Assembly: GCF_051148895.1 (NCBI RefSeq)
Contig: NZ_CP154625.1
Span: 868,001 to 932,000 of the forward strand
Source of the DNA: Terrisporobacter vanillatitrophus
Lineage (GTDB): Bacteria; Bacillota; Clostridia; Peptostreptococcales; Peptostreptococcaceae
Reading direction: 5' to 3'
Length of the DNA: 64,000 nt
The translations under genes were made by a program, and so were the position numbers. Below the pieces are notes generated by a model. The model made no database searches and had not been told where the DNA came from. It saw only the letters and a list, made by a program, of their open reading frames with translations. Below, piece after piece: positions 1 to 8,477 of the stretch (its first letter is position 1; each line of letters starts with the position of its first letter).

Positions 1-60
1 TTGTAGATATATTATATTATAAGCAAATAAAGCTTATAATATTTTAAAGGAGTAAATTTT

Positions 61-816
61 ATGAGTAATAATGGTTGGATGGTTACAAAACCATCTCAAA
101 ACAGTGAATCACATCCTTGTTCAGAACCAAAACCTTGTTCAGAACCAAAACCTTGTTCAAAAGAAGAGAATTATTGTTGTGCAAAAGATATGATAAGAGC
201 TTTAAGATTATTATCTAATCCATCAATAAAAGATGATGTACTATTTGACGAGTTTGCTTTTATAGGTAAAAATTTTTTAGTAGGCACTGCTTTAGAAAGT
301 GATCCAGATGATAATGATAATATATTTGATCCAGATGCTACACTAACTAGTATTGATCCATGTCAATCTGATTTCATAAATATAAGTGGTAACTCTGTTG
401 TGTATCCAATTTTAGCTACTTCTATTTCAGATGCTGAGCAATTTCCTATGGCAGTTAATCGAGTATCACTTTGTAACCTGGATGCTATAGTATTCCAATA
501 TGACCCAGAAGCTACAAATTTCGAGGATAATTTACAAAAATTACTTGATAAGGAATATTGTTGTCATCGTTGTAATGATGCAAGATTTGGCTATGGAGAA
601 GATATATTTGGATGTATATTTAATCCTTATCGTTTTGGAGATAGCTTTCTTAATTTTACTGCTGGTTGGTTAGCTTGTACAGAAGCTAAAATTTTAGGTA
701 GAGTAGGAAATGTATTAGTTCTTGCTAATACAGCATACTATCCGGCTGTGCCTGTGTCTAGAATTTATTTTGTATGTTTAGGGTCTATTGGATTCTATAG
801 TGCATACCTAGATTAG
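61..816 (+). CDS. cysteine-containing spore-surface-like protein, paralog A
   Basis: This 251-residue protein has an excellent ribosome binding site (AAAGGAG) before the ATG. No enzyme motif is visible. The N-terminus has a short tandem repeat, CSEPKP twice, followed by cysteines including a CC pair. The rest contains blocks shared with the inverted paralog at 8478-9257: MSNNGW at the start, DPCQS, a SLC..DAI block followed by YDPEA, LLDKEY, a GWLA block, GNVLVLANT and IYFVC near the end. It has 13 cysteines and no signal peptide or membrane segment. Cysteine-rich soluble proteins of this kind are typical of clostridial exosporium or coat layers (CsxA- and CdeC-type proteins), so a spore-surface role is inferred, not shown. 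A terminator follows at 944-978. The existence of the gene is near certain, its function is not. Confidence 0.75.
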   Translation: MSNNGWMVTKPSQNSESHPCSEPKPCSEPKPCSKEENYCCAKDMIRALRLLSNPSIKDDVLFDEFAFIGKNFLVGTALESDPDDNDNIFDPDATLTSIDPCQSDFINISGNSVVYPILATSISDAEQFPMAVNRVSLCNLDAIVFQYDPEATNFEDNLQKLLDKEYCCHRCNDARFGYGEDIFGCIFNPYRFGDSFLNFTAGWLACTEAKILGRVGNVLVLANTAYYPAVPVSRIYFVCLGSIGFYSAYLD

Positions 817-943
817 AAAATATCAATTATATTCTTTAACAGGTATAGAATTTGCTTTGTATATCTAGAATCCTATCTGAAAATTTAATTATACATTTTC
901 TAGATAAATAATAAAGTTTAATGATAATAATTTAGGTTTATTT

Positions 944-978
944 AAATGGCTATGGTTATGAAATCATAGCCGTTTTTA
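944..978 (+). terminator. Rho-independent terminator after paralog A
   Basis: The arms GGCTATG (948-954) and CATAGCC (965-971) form a 7-bp stem with a ten-base loop, followed by GTTTTT. It lies about 130 bases after the stop codon of the cysteine-containing protein gene. Confidence 0.8.
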
Positions 979-1056
979 ATTAAAATTTATATCTTTGCAG
1001 GAAATCCATTTATTATTACCTTTACGTCTTAATTTATTTGATATTGGTTATATAAT

Positions 1057-1218
1057 TTAGGTAATAATAAAATCAATATATTTATATGAGGTTGTAAATT
1101 CATAATTCATATTTTTTAGGAAGTTATCTTCATCATCAGGATAAAAAACAAAGTTTTTCGTACATATGTATCTACTAGATAAATCTTTGAGTGGTAAAAT
1201 AAAATTGGTTCTTTCCAT
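1057..1218 (-). CDS. possible small ORF, 53 residues, uncertain
   Basis: An ATG-initiated reading frame of 53 codons runs leftwards, encoding a protein that starts MERTNFILPL and ends FIIT. There is no convincing Shine-Dalgarno sequence upstream and no recognised domain. It sits directly downstream of the broken ISL3-type transposase and may be a remnant of cargo or of a disrupted gene. I see nothing else in 979-1242. Confidence 0.2.
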   Translation of the reverse strand: MERTNFILPLKDLSSRYICTKNFVFYPDDEDNFLKNMNYEFTTSYKYIDFIIT

Positions 1219-1242
1219 ACTTAGTTGAAAAACATTACTATT

Positions 1243-2100
1243 CTAATAATAATACTTTTCTTTTTAATGTTTCGAAACCACATTTACCATACATAATTCT
1301 TTTAATGACCTTTATTTTGTTAACTTTGCCTTCAACTAAGCCATTATTATATTCATAATCAATACCATTTTTTACAGCAACTATATCTCTTTGTATTCCT
1401 GATATAAAACTATTAACTTCATGAATATTTAACTTTAGCCCTTCTTCAATCCAAGAATCTAATTTATTGGAGTTTTTATTTAAAAGGATATATTTAGAAT
1501 TATCAACAAGCTCGAAAAGAGATCTTAAATCCTCATACTTGTTGATTAAATCTTCAAACTTATCAGTAGTTATAATTTTTAAATTGTTAATCCTGTTATA
1601 TAATAAATTTACAACGTATTTTCTTTCTATATAATCATAATTATTAATTTCAATGCTATTATTATGTAAAGTATCTTTTCTAAAAGAGTCAATATATTTT
1701 TTACAGAGGCGTATGAACCATGATATCTAAGATATTGGATTTCAGAATAAATTAATTTTATACTATATCCCTCCAAATAACTATCTTTAATTGTATCTAT
1801 ATATTTATCTACAATGCTACATTTGGATTGACTCAAAGAAGCCTGTTTCCATGTACCGTCTGATTTTAAATATTTACTTGCTCTTCGTCTATCTAAATTT
1901 AATTTGTCAGCAATAGTCTTAACATTCAGGCCTTTAGATTTCAATTCTTTAACCTTTTTCATTAACTGTTCTTTTCTTTCATTGAGGCTACTTTTTTATA
2001 ATAATAATTTTGAGGTTGTATTATATTTTTCGCTATCTTCATTAGGTATTCTAGAATAATTTATTACAGTTTTATTTGAAATACCTAGTTTTTGGTAATA
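1243..2100 (-). pseudogene. broken ISL3-family transposase
   Basis: Leftward reading in several frames gives a recognisable ISL3-type transposase C-terminal half. Near 1260-1450 it reads NSFISGIQRDIVAVKNGI followed by YNNGLVEGKVNKIKVIKR and MYGKCGFETLKRKVLL, the conserved end of this family. Near 1800-1990 the helix-turn-helix region KTIADKLNLDRRRASKYL is present. A one-base frameshift near 1700 separates the two parts and an in-frame stop interrupts the gene near 2000. The N-terminal zinc-finger part is only vaguely discernible between 2100 and 2400 and is not included. No inverted repeats were identified. The stretch from 2100 to 2574 otherwise holds only AT-rich DNA and the leader of the next gene. 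Confidence 0.8.
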
Positions 2101-2574
2101 TATTTAATTTTAAAACTGTGTAATCTTAATTTTTTAACTGCAGATATGAGATCCCATTTTGCCTAACTGTATTTTTATTGATATTATTTAGCATTTTTTT
2201 AGGATATTACAGCTAGTACTTTTTCCTATGGTAGCAATATTACTACTTAGTAGTTTTAATATAGATACTGAACTCGTGTTTTTAGACACATCTAGAACCT
2301 TACATTATAATCTTTTGTTTTCTTTGATTTGCTATGAATAAACTTAAAAGTTTCAACAAACGTAGTTTTTTACATATTTATTTTTTGACAATAATTTTAT
2401 CTCTCAATTTATGAATAACTTTTTACTTATTACTACGCAGCCAATGTTTTTATTTTAATGATGACTCTCAAGTGATTTTTACTATATGTATATAAATATG
2501 ATGAACGTTTTATTATATTAAACCATATTGTAATAATAAGAAATTATATTTTAAGGAAGGATATTGATGTAATA

Positions 2575-3006
2575 ATGGAAAATTTAGCAAAATTTATTAA
2601 TTTATATAAATCTTACGACAAAAAGGATGAAGACCCAATTGAAAATCAATATAATAATGCTTTTTTCTTAAGAGAAGTACAAAAATCTTTAACTAAGGAA
2701 AAAGAAAAAAATAAAAAAGATAAGAATCTACCTCAACATGAAAAAAATACTAAAAAAATCTTAAATTATTTAAATAGGTTTATTAATGCAAAATCATATT
2801 ATGAAAAATTTGAAAGTTATAGAAATATAAAACGTATAATGCGTGATTTAAATAATATAGAACAAAATATAGATGGTCTACAAATAGAAATAGATAAACT
2901 TATATATTATATTGAACTTGAAAATAATGAGTATATTTTAAATTATAATTATATAGAAGAAAAACTAGATGAAATAGTAAGACAGATTGCAAAGGAGAGA
3001 ATGTAA
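2575..3006 (+). CDS. hypothetical charged helical protein
   Basis: This 143-residue protein is rich in Lys, Glu, Asn and Tyr. Long stretches (about 10-60 and 75-140) look alpha-helical with coiled-coil character. There is no signal peptide, membrane segment or known domain. The ATG lies 14 bases from the AAGGAAGG ribosome binding site. A closer ATG at 2567 is followed immediately by TAA, so the start used here may depend on reinitiation. It lies two bases upstream of the glycosyltransferase-like gene at 3009 and is surely co-transcribed with it, suggesting an accessory or partner role in surface glycosylation. I do not recognise the family. Confidence 0.6.
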   Translation: MENLAKFINLYKSYDKKDEDPIENQYNNAFFLREVQKSLTKEKEKNKKDKNLPQHEKNTKKILNYLNRFINAKSYYEKFESYRNIKRIMRDLNNIEQNIDGLQIEIDKLIYYIELENNEYILNYNYIEEKLDEIVRQIAKERM

Positions 3007-3008
3007 GT

Positions 3009-4121
3009 ATGAAAGTAATAATTTTTTATCATGAAATACAAAGAGAATTGCAAAATGCATATTTACTAAAGTCAGAATTACAGAGAAGAGGACATGAGGT
3101 ATATGTATATCATTATGATTATATAGTAAAGCCAAAGCGAGTTTTGTATTTTACACCAGATATAGTTATTACACATTGTTTGCATGATCCAAAGACAGTA
3201 GAGTGTGTTACAAGAACATTTAATAGTAAGATTACCCGAATAGTTAATCTTCAATATGAACAAGTAATGTCAAATATGTGGGACAAAGCCACATACCAAA
3301 TTCCGCAAGGAATAGAAAAAAACGCAATGCATTTATGTTGGGGAGAAATGTGCAAGAACAGATTTATCTCAAGTGGTATTAGTGAAGACAATGTAAAAGT
3401 AGTGGGATGTCTAAATGTGGATATGTGTAGTGAAAGATTTAGAAATATTTATAAAAATAAAGAACAAATGGCAAATGATTATAATTTAGATAAATCTAAA
3501 GAATGGATACTATTTTTATCAAGCTTTACGTTGGCACAAGTAAAAAAATCTCAACAAAGAGGAATGGGCATAATAGTTGGCAAAGCAAATGCTACAGAAT
3601 TTTGTGAAATAAGTACACAGTCTAGAAAAATAATATTGGAGTGGATTGAAAAATATATAAGCAGTAATGACTGTGAATTTATATATAGGCCTCATCCTTA
3701 TGAAAAAAGAAAGCTTAATAATTTTAATGAATTAGATGAATTGGAATCTAAAAATGAGAGATTTCATGTAATAAAAGAAGATTCCGTGAGAAGTTGGATA
3801 AATGTATGTGACAAAATTAATACATGGATAAGTACATCTATAATTGATGCCTATTTTATGAATAAAAGTTGTTCAATTCTTAGACCTGTTAATATTCCTG
3901 AATACCTAGATCATGAATTGATGATGAATGCAAATAAAATAACTAAATATAAAGAATTTTATAATTATAATAAATTTGATAGTAATATGGAATGTACTCT
4001 AGATAAAAAAATTATAGATGGTTACTATTCCGTAGATAAAAATAAATATTGTTATGAGAAAATTTGTGATTTATTAGAAGATATTGTAGGAAAGAATAGA
4101 GTTATGAATTTATATAAATAA
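3009..4121 (+). CDS. surface carbohydrate biosynthesis / GT-B-like protein
   Basis: This 370-residue soluble protein begins MKVIIFYHEIQRELQNAYLL with a following RRGHEVYVY, the pattern of the surface-carbohydrate-biosynthesis family related to GT-B glycosyl/glycerophosphotransferases. The N-terminal half forms a Rossmann-like domain. In the C-terminal half FIYRPHPYEKR (about residues 222-232) resembles the RPHP nucleotide-binding element, and WISTSIIDAYFM (about 272-283) resembles the conserved Ser/Thr-rich acceptor-side motif of CDP-glycerol transferase-like proteins. It is probably involved in building or attaching a glycan with the pse-type genes that follow. Exact substrate unknown. The start has an adequate GGAGAG ribosome binding site overlapping the end of the preceding gene. 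Confidence 0.65.
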   Translation: MKVIIFYHEIQRELQNAYLLKSELQRRGHEVYVYHYDYIVKPKRVLYFTPDIVITHCLHDPKTVECVTRTFNSKITRIVNLQYEQVMSNMWDKATYQIPQGIEKNAMHLCWGEMCKNRFISSGISEDNVKVVGCLNVDMCSERFRNIYKNKEQMANDYNLDKSKEWILFLSSFTLAQVKKSQQRGMGIIVGKANATEFCEISTQSRKIILEWIEKYISSNDCEFIYRPHPYEKRKLNNFNELDELESKNERFHVIKEDSVRSWINVCDKINTWISTSIIDAYFMNKSCSILRPVNIPEYLDHELMMNANKITKYKEFYNYNKFDSNMECTLDKKIIDGYYSVDKNKYCYEKICDLLEDIVGKNRVMNLYK

Positions 4122-4190
4122 ACATAATTATTTTCAAATAACACTACTAAAATAGTACCTTTATTTACATTAAATGCATATTATAGATAG

Positions 4191-4234
4191 AAATGTTTTA
4201 TAAATACATTGATTTAAATAGTAGAACATTTTTT
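4191..4234 (+). terminator. probable terminator or attenuator before pseB
   Basis: AAATGTTTTAT (from about 4192) can pair imperfectly with the region TAGTAGAACATTT ending at about 4229, followed by a run of T. It lies between the glycosyltransferase-like gene and pseB and would separate the two transcription units or act as partial read-through control. Confidence 0.45.
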
Positions 4235-4261
4235 TAGTATAGTGTTAAAGGAGCAAAGATA

Positions 4262-5275
4262 ATGTTGAATAGTAAAGTAATATTAATTACAGGCGGTACA
4301 GGATCATTTGGAAAAAACTTTACTAAATTAATTTTAAATAGATACAATCCTAAGAAAATCATAATATTTTCTAGAGATGAGTATAAACAAGATTTATTCA
4401 AGAAAGAATTAGCTCTATCAATGCCAGAAAAATTACATTTAGTTAGATTTTTTATAGGAGATGTAAGGGACAAAGATAGATTATATAGAGCATTTGACAA
4501 TGTAGATTATGTAATACATGCAGCAGCTATGAAGCAAGTACCAGCCTGTGAATATAACCCTTTTGAAGCAATAAAAACAAATATAAAAGGAGCCGAAAAT
4601 ATAATAGAGGCAGCTCTTGATAAAAATGTAAAAAAAGTAATAGCTTTATCCACTGATAAAGCTGTTAATCCTATAAACCTTTATGGAGGAACAAAATTAG
4701 TATCAGATAAATTATTTATTTCAGCAAATGGATATTCAGAAGAAAAAGGAACAATATTTTCTATAGTAAGATATGGAAATGTATGTGGAAGTCGAGGTTC
4801 AGTTATTCCCTTTTTTAAAAATCTTATAGAGCAAGGCATAACGGAATTGCCCATAACAGATTTTAATATGACTAGATTTTGGATTAGTTTGGAAGATGGA
4901 ATTAATTTAGTTTTGAAAGCTCTGAAAGAATCAAAAGGGGGAGAAACATATATATCTAAAATACCATCATTTAAAATAGTAGACTTAGCAGAGGCTATGT
5001 CACCAGGATGTGAACTTAGAAATGTAGGTATTAGAGAAGGTGAAAAATTGCATGAAGTAATGATAACAAAGGATGATTCTAGAACTACTTATGAATATGA
5101 AAAGCATTATATAATTTATCCTCAACTTGAATGGTGGAATAAAGAAAATTATTTTGCTGAAGGTGGAAAACTTATACCAGTCGGATTTGAGTATAGCTCA
5201 GGAACAAATACTCAGTGGTTAAATGTAGATCAGTTAAGATCTGAAATGAATAGATTAGGAATATATAAAACATAA
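4262..5275 (+). CDS. pseB: UDP-N-acetylglucosamine 4,6-dehydratase (inverting), PseB
   Basis: This enzyme catalyses the first step of CMP-pseudaminic acid-type synthesis: UDP-GlcNAc is dehydrated and C5-epimerised to a 4-keto-6-deoxy-L-altro sugar. It is a soluble extended short-chain dehydrogenase of 337 residues, the usual length. The NAD(P)-binding motif GGTGSFG lies at residues 11-17. The catalytic set Thr131, Asp132, Lys133 (STDKAVNP) with Tyr141 and Lys145 (YGGTK) falls at the same residue numbers as I recall for the Helicobacter FlaA1/PseB enzyme. It lacks the membrane domain of PglF/CapD (compare 55752-57662). It is the first gene of the group with the acyltransferase and pseC that follow. 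Strong ribosome binding site (AAAGGAG). Confidence 0.9.
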   Translation: MLNSKVILITGGTGSFGKNFTKLILNRYNPKKIIIFSRDEYKQDLFKKELALSMPEKLHLVRFFIGDVRDKDRLYRAFDNVDYVIHAAAMKQVPACEYNPFEAIKTNIKGAENIIEAALDKNVKKVIALSTDKAVNPINLYGGTKLVSDKLFISANGYSEEKGTIFSIVRYGNVCGSRGSVIPFFKNLIEQGITELPITDFNMTRFWISLEDGINLVLKALKESKGGETYISKIPSFKIVDLAEAMSPGCELRNVGIREGEKLHEVMITKDDSRTTYEYEKHYIIYPQLEWWNKENYFAEGGKLIPVGFEYSSGTNTQWLNVDQLRSEMNRLGIYKT

Positions 5276-5308
5276 TTATATTTTATATACAAGAAGGATG
5301 TAATAAAT

Positions 5309-5818
5309 ATGAGTATATTAAATAAATATAGATTTGGTCCAGATATACTATTAAAACACTGGATGCTTCGTATAAAGCCTCTAAACAAAATACTAGTAAA
5401 AAGAAATATTGAAAAACTAGGAGATAACGTACAGGTAAGACCATATGTAACAATTGTAAATGGAAATAATATTAATTTGGGAAATAATGTTGTATTAAGA
5501 TCAGGAACACAGTTACATGCAGGTAAAGTATCTAAAATTATTATAGAAAATAATGTGCTAATTGCGCCAGACGTGTTTATAACAGTTAATAATCATAATT
5601 ATGCAGATATAAATAAGCCAATTCTTCAGCAAGGAGACTCTGAGGAAGAAGTAGTGATAAAAGAGGGCTCTTGGATTGGTAGAGGAGCTACAATATTAAA
5701 GGGTGTAACTATTGGAAGAAATAGTATAGTAGGTGCTGGAGCAGTAGTTACTAAAGATGTTCCAGACTACTGTATTGTTGGAGGAGTACCTGCAAAAATA
5801 ATCAAAAAACTGGACTAA
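5309..5818 (+). CDS. hexapeptide-repeat acyltransferase
   Basis: This 169-residue protein has the left-handed beta-helix signature of the LbH acyltransferases: repeated hexapeptides from about residue 40 to 160 such as INLGNN, VLIAPD, GSWIGRGATILKG, VTIGRNSIVGAGAVV and IVGGVPAKII at the C-terminus. The His pair in NNHNY (about residue 93-97) matches the catalytic histidine region of maltose/galactoside O-acetyltransferases. It probably acetylates a sugar of the pathway encoded by the flanking pseB and pseC. Classic Pse pathways use a GNAT enzyme (PseH) for N-acetylation, so this is an alternative acetyltransferase or an O-acetylase of the finished glycan. Co-directional, 33 bases after pseB. 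Confidence 0.75.
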   Translation: MSILNKYRFGPDILLKHWMLRIKPLNKILVKRNIEKLGDNVQVRPYVTIVNGNNINLGNNVVLRSGTQLHAGKVSKIIIENNVLIAPDVFITVNNHNYADINKPILQQGDSEEEVVIKEGSWIGRGATILKGVTIGRNSIVGAGAVVTKDVPDYCIVGGVPAKIIKKLD

Positions 5819-5841
5819 AAATAGAGAAAGGAGAATATAAG

Positions 5842-7038
5842 ATGAAAAGTGAACTAGCTATAAATGGTGGTACTCCAGTAAGGGAGGAATACTTATCTTA
5901 TGGACGTCAGGTTATAGATGATGGTGATATTAAATTAGTAGTTAATGTTCTAAAAGGTAATTATTTAACTACAGGACCAAATGTAAAACAATTTGAAGAA
6001 ATGGTGGCTGATTATGTAGGTTGCAAATATGCTGTAGCTGTATCTAATGGTACAGCTGCACTGCATGCAGCTTGCTATGCTGCAGGAATAAAAGAAGGAG
6101 ACGAAGTTATAACAACTCCTATGACATTTGCAGCTTCAGCTAATTGTGTTTTATATTGTGGTGGAAAACCTGTATTTGCTGATATTAATCCATACACTTA
6201 TAATATAGATCCAAAAGAAATAGAAAAGAAAATAACTAGCAAAACTAAGGCAATAATACCAGTAGATTTCACTGGTCAAGCAGTAGATTTAGATGAAATT
6301 AGGAAAATAGCAGATAAACACAATTTAATAATAATTGAAGATGCAGCTCATGCAATTGGAACAAAATATAAAGGAGAAAAAGTTGGAAACATATCAGATA
6401 TGACAGAATTTAGTTTTCATCCAGTAAAAACCATAACTACTGGAGAAGGTGGAATAATTACAACTAACTCAAAGGAGCTTTACGATAAATTAGTACTATT
6501 TAGAACACATGGAATTACTAGAGAAAAAGAGTTTTTATTTAACAAAGAAGAGGGCCCTTGGTACTATGAACAAATTGATTTAGGTTATAACTATAGAATA
6601 ACAGATATACAATGTGCCCTTGGTATAAGTCAGTTAAATAAATTAGACAAATTTATAGAGAGAAGAAAAGAATTAGTGAAAATGTATAATGAAGAATTAT
6701 CAGAAATAGATGGAATTATTATTCAAAAAGAAGAAGATTTTTCTGATACTGCTCGCCATTTATATATTATAAAAATAGAGTTAGAAAAATTTAAAGTAGG
6801 AAGAAAAGAAATATTTGAAGCTTTACAAGGTGAGAATATAGGAGTTAATGTTCATTACTTACCAGTGTATTTACAACCTTATTATAAAAAACTAGGATAT
6901 GAAGAAGGTTTATGTCCTAATGCAGAAGATTTATATAATAAAATGATTACTTTACCACTACATGTAAATATGAGTGATAAAGACTTACAAGACGTAGTAT
7001 TGGCAGTTAATAAGGTGCTAAACTACTATAAAAAATAA
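5842..7038 (+). CDS. pseC: PseC-type PLP aminotransferase
   Basis: A DegT/DnrJ/EryC1/StrS-family aminotransferase of 398 residues. It transfers an amino group from glutamate to C4 of the 4-keto sugar made by PseB, giving UDP-4-amino-4,6-dideoxy-N-acetyl-altrosamine. Visible motifs are SNGTAALHAA (phosphate binding, from about residue 68), EDAAHAIG with Asp167 facing the pyridine nitrogen, and FSFHPVKTITTGEGG with Lys196 as the PLP-binding lysine. The N-terminal LAINGGTPVR is typical of PseC. It follows the acyltransferase by 23 bases with an AAAGGAG site. Immediately downstream a further co-directional gene starts but is cut off after about 24 codons by an insertion sequence, so the pathway genes expected next (pseF, pseG, pseI) are absent here. 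Confidence 0.88.
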   Translation: MKSELAINGGTPVREEYLSYGRQVIDDGDIKLVVNVLKGNYLTTGPNVKQFEEMVADYVGCKYAVAVSNGTAALHAACYAAGIKEGDEVITTPMTFAASANCVLYCGGKPVFADINPYTYNIDPKEIEKKITSKTKAIIPVDFTGQAVDLDEIRKIADKHNLIIIEDAAHAIGTKYKGEKVGNISDMTEFSFHPVKTITTGEGGIITTNSKELYDKLVLFRTHGITREKEFLFNKEEGPWYYEQIDLGYNYRITDIQCALGISQLNKLDKFIERRKELVKMYNEELSEIDGIIIQKEEDFSDTARHLYIIKIELEKFKVGRKEIFEALQGENIGVNVHYLPVYLQPYYKKLGYEEGLCPNAEDLYNKMITLPLHVNMSDKDLQDVVLAVNKVLNYYKK

Positions 7039-7052
7039 AGGTGGTAATTTCT

Positions 7053-7125
7053 ATGAATATATTAATTGTAACTACTAAAGAGTGGAATAAATCAAATGCA
7101 ATTATATATAAGTTACAAAGTACAA
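7053..7125 (+). pseudogene. 5' stub of the next sugar-pathway gene, cut by an IS
   Basis: An ATG with a good GGTGG ribosome binding site, 14 bases after pseC, opens a frame starting MNILIVTTKEWNKSNA. It runs about 24 codons and then meets the inverted repeat of the IS256-type element, where it changes to unrelated sequence and stops. The N-terminus resembles formyltransferase-like or Rossmann-type proteins commonly found after pseC, but the fragment is too short to be certain. The remainder of the gene is not found on the far side of the element. Confidence 0.65.
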
Positions 7126-8402
7126 GAGCCTGTGAAAAAATTCTATAATTTCTAAAATATAACATCTTTCTATGATAATATTAAATTATTATGGGAGGCT
7201 GTTTTTTATGGTAAAAAAGAAAAGAAAGATTAACTGAATGCAAAAAGAATATTACAGCTACGCTAATAAAAGAATATGACATTGCAACAGCTGAAGATAT
7301 TCAAGATGCATTAAAAGATTTGCTTGGAGGTACAATTGAATCCATGCTTCAAGCTGAAATGAATAATCATCTAGGTTATGAACCTTATGAAAGGGATGAA
7401 AGTTATAATTCAAGAAACCGAAATAAATCAAAAAAAGTTAGAAGTACATATGGTGAGTTCCAAATTGATGTACCGCAAGATAGAAATAGCCCTTTTGAAC
7501 CTAAAATAGTAAAGAAAAGACAAAAAGATATCTCAAGTATTGAGACTAAAATTATTTCTATGTATGCAAAGGACTTATCAACTCGTCAAATTTTAGATAA
7601 AATAGATGAAATTTATGGTTTTGAAGTAAGTGAAAGCATAGTTTCAGACATAACCGATAGGTTGCTTACTGAAATCGAAGATTGGCAACATCGGCCACTA
7701 TCACAAGTTTATCCAATCATATATATTGATGCAGTTCACTTTTCTGTAAGAGATAACCATACCATCAAAAAGTTAGCAGCATATTTTATCCTTGGAATAA
7801 ATGAAGACGGTAAAAAAGATGTTTTAACTATACAAGTCGGTCAAAATTAAAGTAGTAAATATTAGCTAAAGATTTAAAATCAATATATCATGCTCATAGC
7901 GAAGAACAAGGTTATGAAATAATGTTAAGAATAACTGAAAAATGGCAAGATTATTATCCAAACGCTATGAAACGTTGGTCTAAAAATTGGTATGCAATAA
8001 GTCCTATATTTAAATTTTCTGCAGATGTACGTAAGGTTATCTATACTACAAATGCAATTGAAAGCCTTAATAGTACAGATAGACGCTTAAAGCGTCAACG
8101 CAGAGTATTTCCAAGTGATACGGCTTTACTTAAAGCTTTATATTTATATATCTTTGAGGCTACAAAAATGGACTTTACCTCTTAGAAATTGTGAGAAAGT
8201 TTATGGACAGCTATCAATAATGTATGATGGACAACTAGATTAACAATTATTTATAACTAGAAAAAACACCTTTTTAAAGATATGCTTGATGTGCAATTAA
8301 ATTAGAATTACATTCAAGTTAAGGCACGGATAGATTTTTATTCTACCTACGCCTTAACAAATTTATCATAGAAAGCTATTTATAAAAAAATTTCACAGTC
8401 TT
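7126..8402 (+). mobile_element. decayed IS256-family insertion sequence
   Basis: The left end GAGCCTGTGAAAAAATT and the reverse complement of the right end, AAGACTGTGAAATTTTT, are matching terminal inverted repeats around a broken IS256-type transposase. The element spans about 1.28 kb. The 8-9 bases outside the two ends do not match, so no target duplication is visible. An imperfect palindrome (GTTAAGGC ... GCCTTAAC) lies near 8318-8360 between the transposase and the right end. The element truncates the pse-type operon on its left. Confidence 0.8.
7208..8243 (+). pseudogene. IS256-family transposase, internally deleted and frameshifted
   Basis: Reading across frames gives IS256-type mutator transposase. 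Blocks include DLLGGTIESMLQAEMNNHLG, YGEFQIDVPQDRN, MYAKDLSTRQILDKI and YPIIYIDAVHFSVRDN with the first catalytic Asp. Later come SADVRKVIYTTNAIESLN and FPSDTALLKALYL, with the C-terminal LRNCEKVYGQLSIMYDG in another frame. A stop occurs near 7229. At 7850 the frame stops and roughly 70-80 residues are missing, including the block with the second catalytic Asp (normally CADGLTG), so the enzyme cannot be active. A one-base shift near 8166 breaks the C-terminus. Confidence 0.88.
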
Positions 8403-8477
8403 CAACTTTTGATAGAATAATGCACACCCATATTATTTAATTAAAAATAAATGATTTATATATAAACATATCTAATT

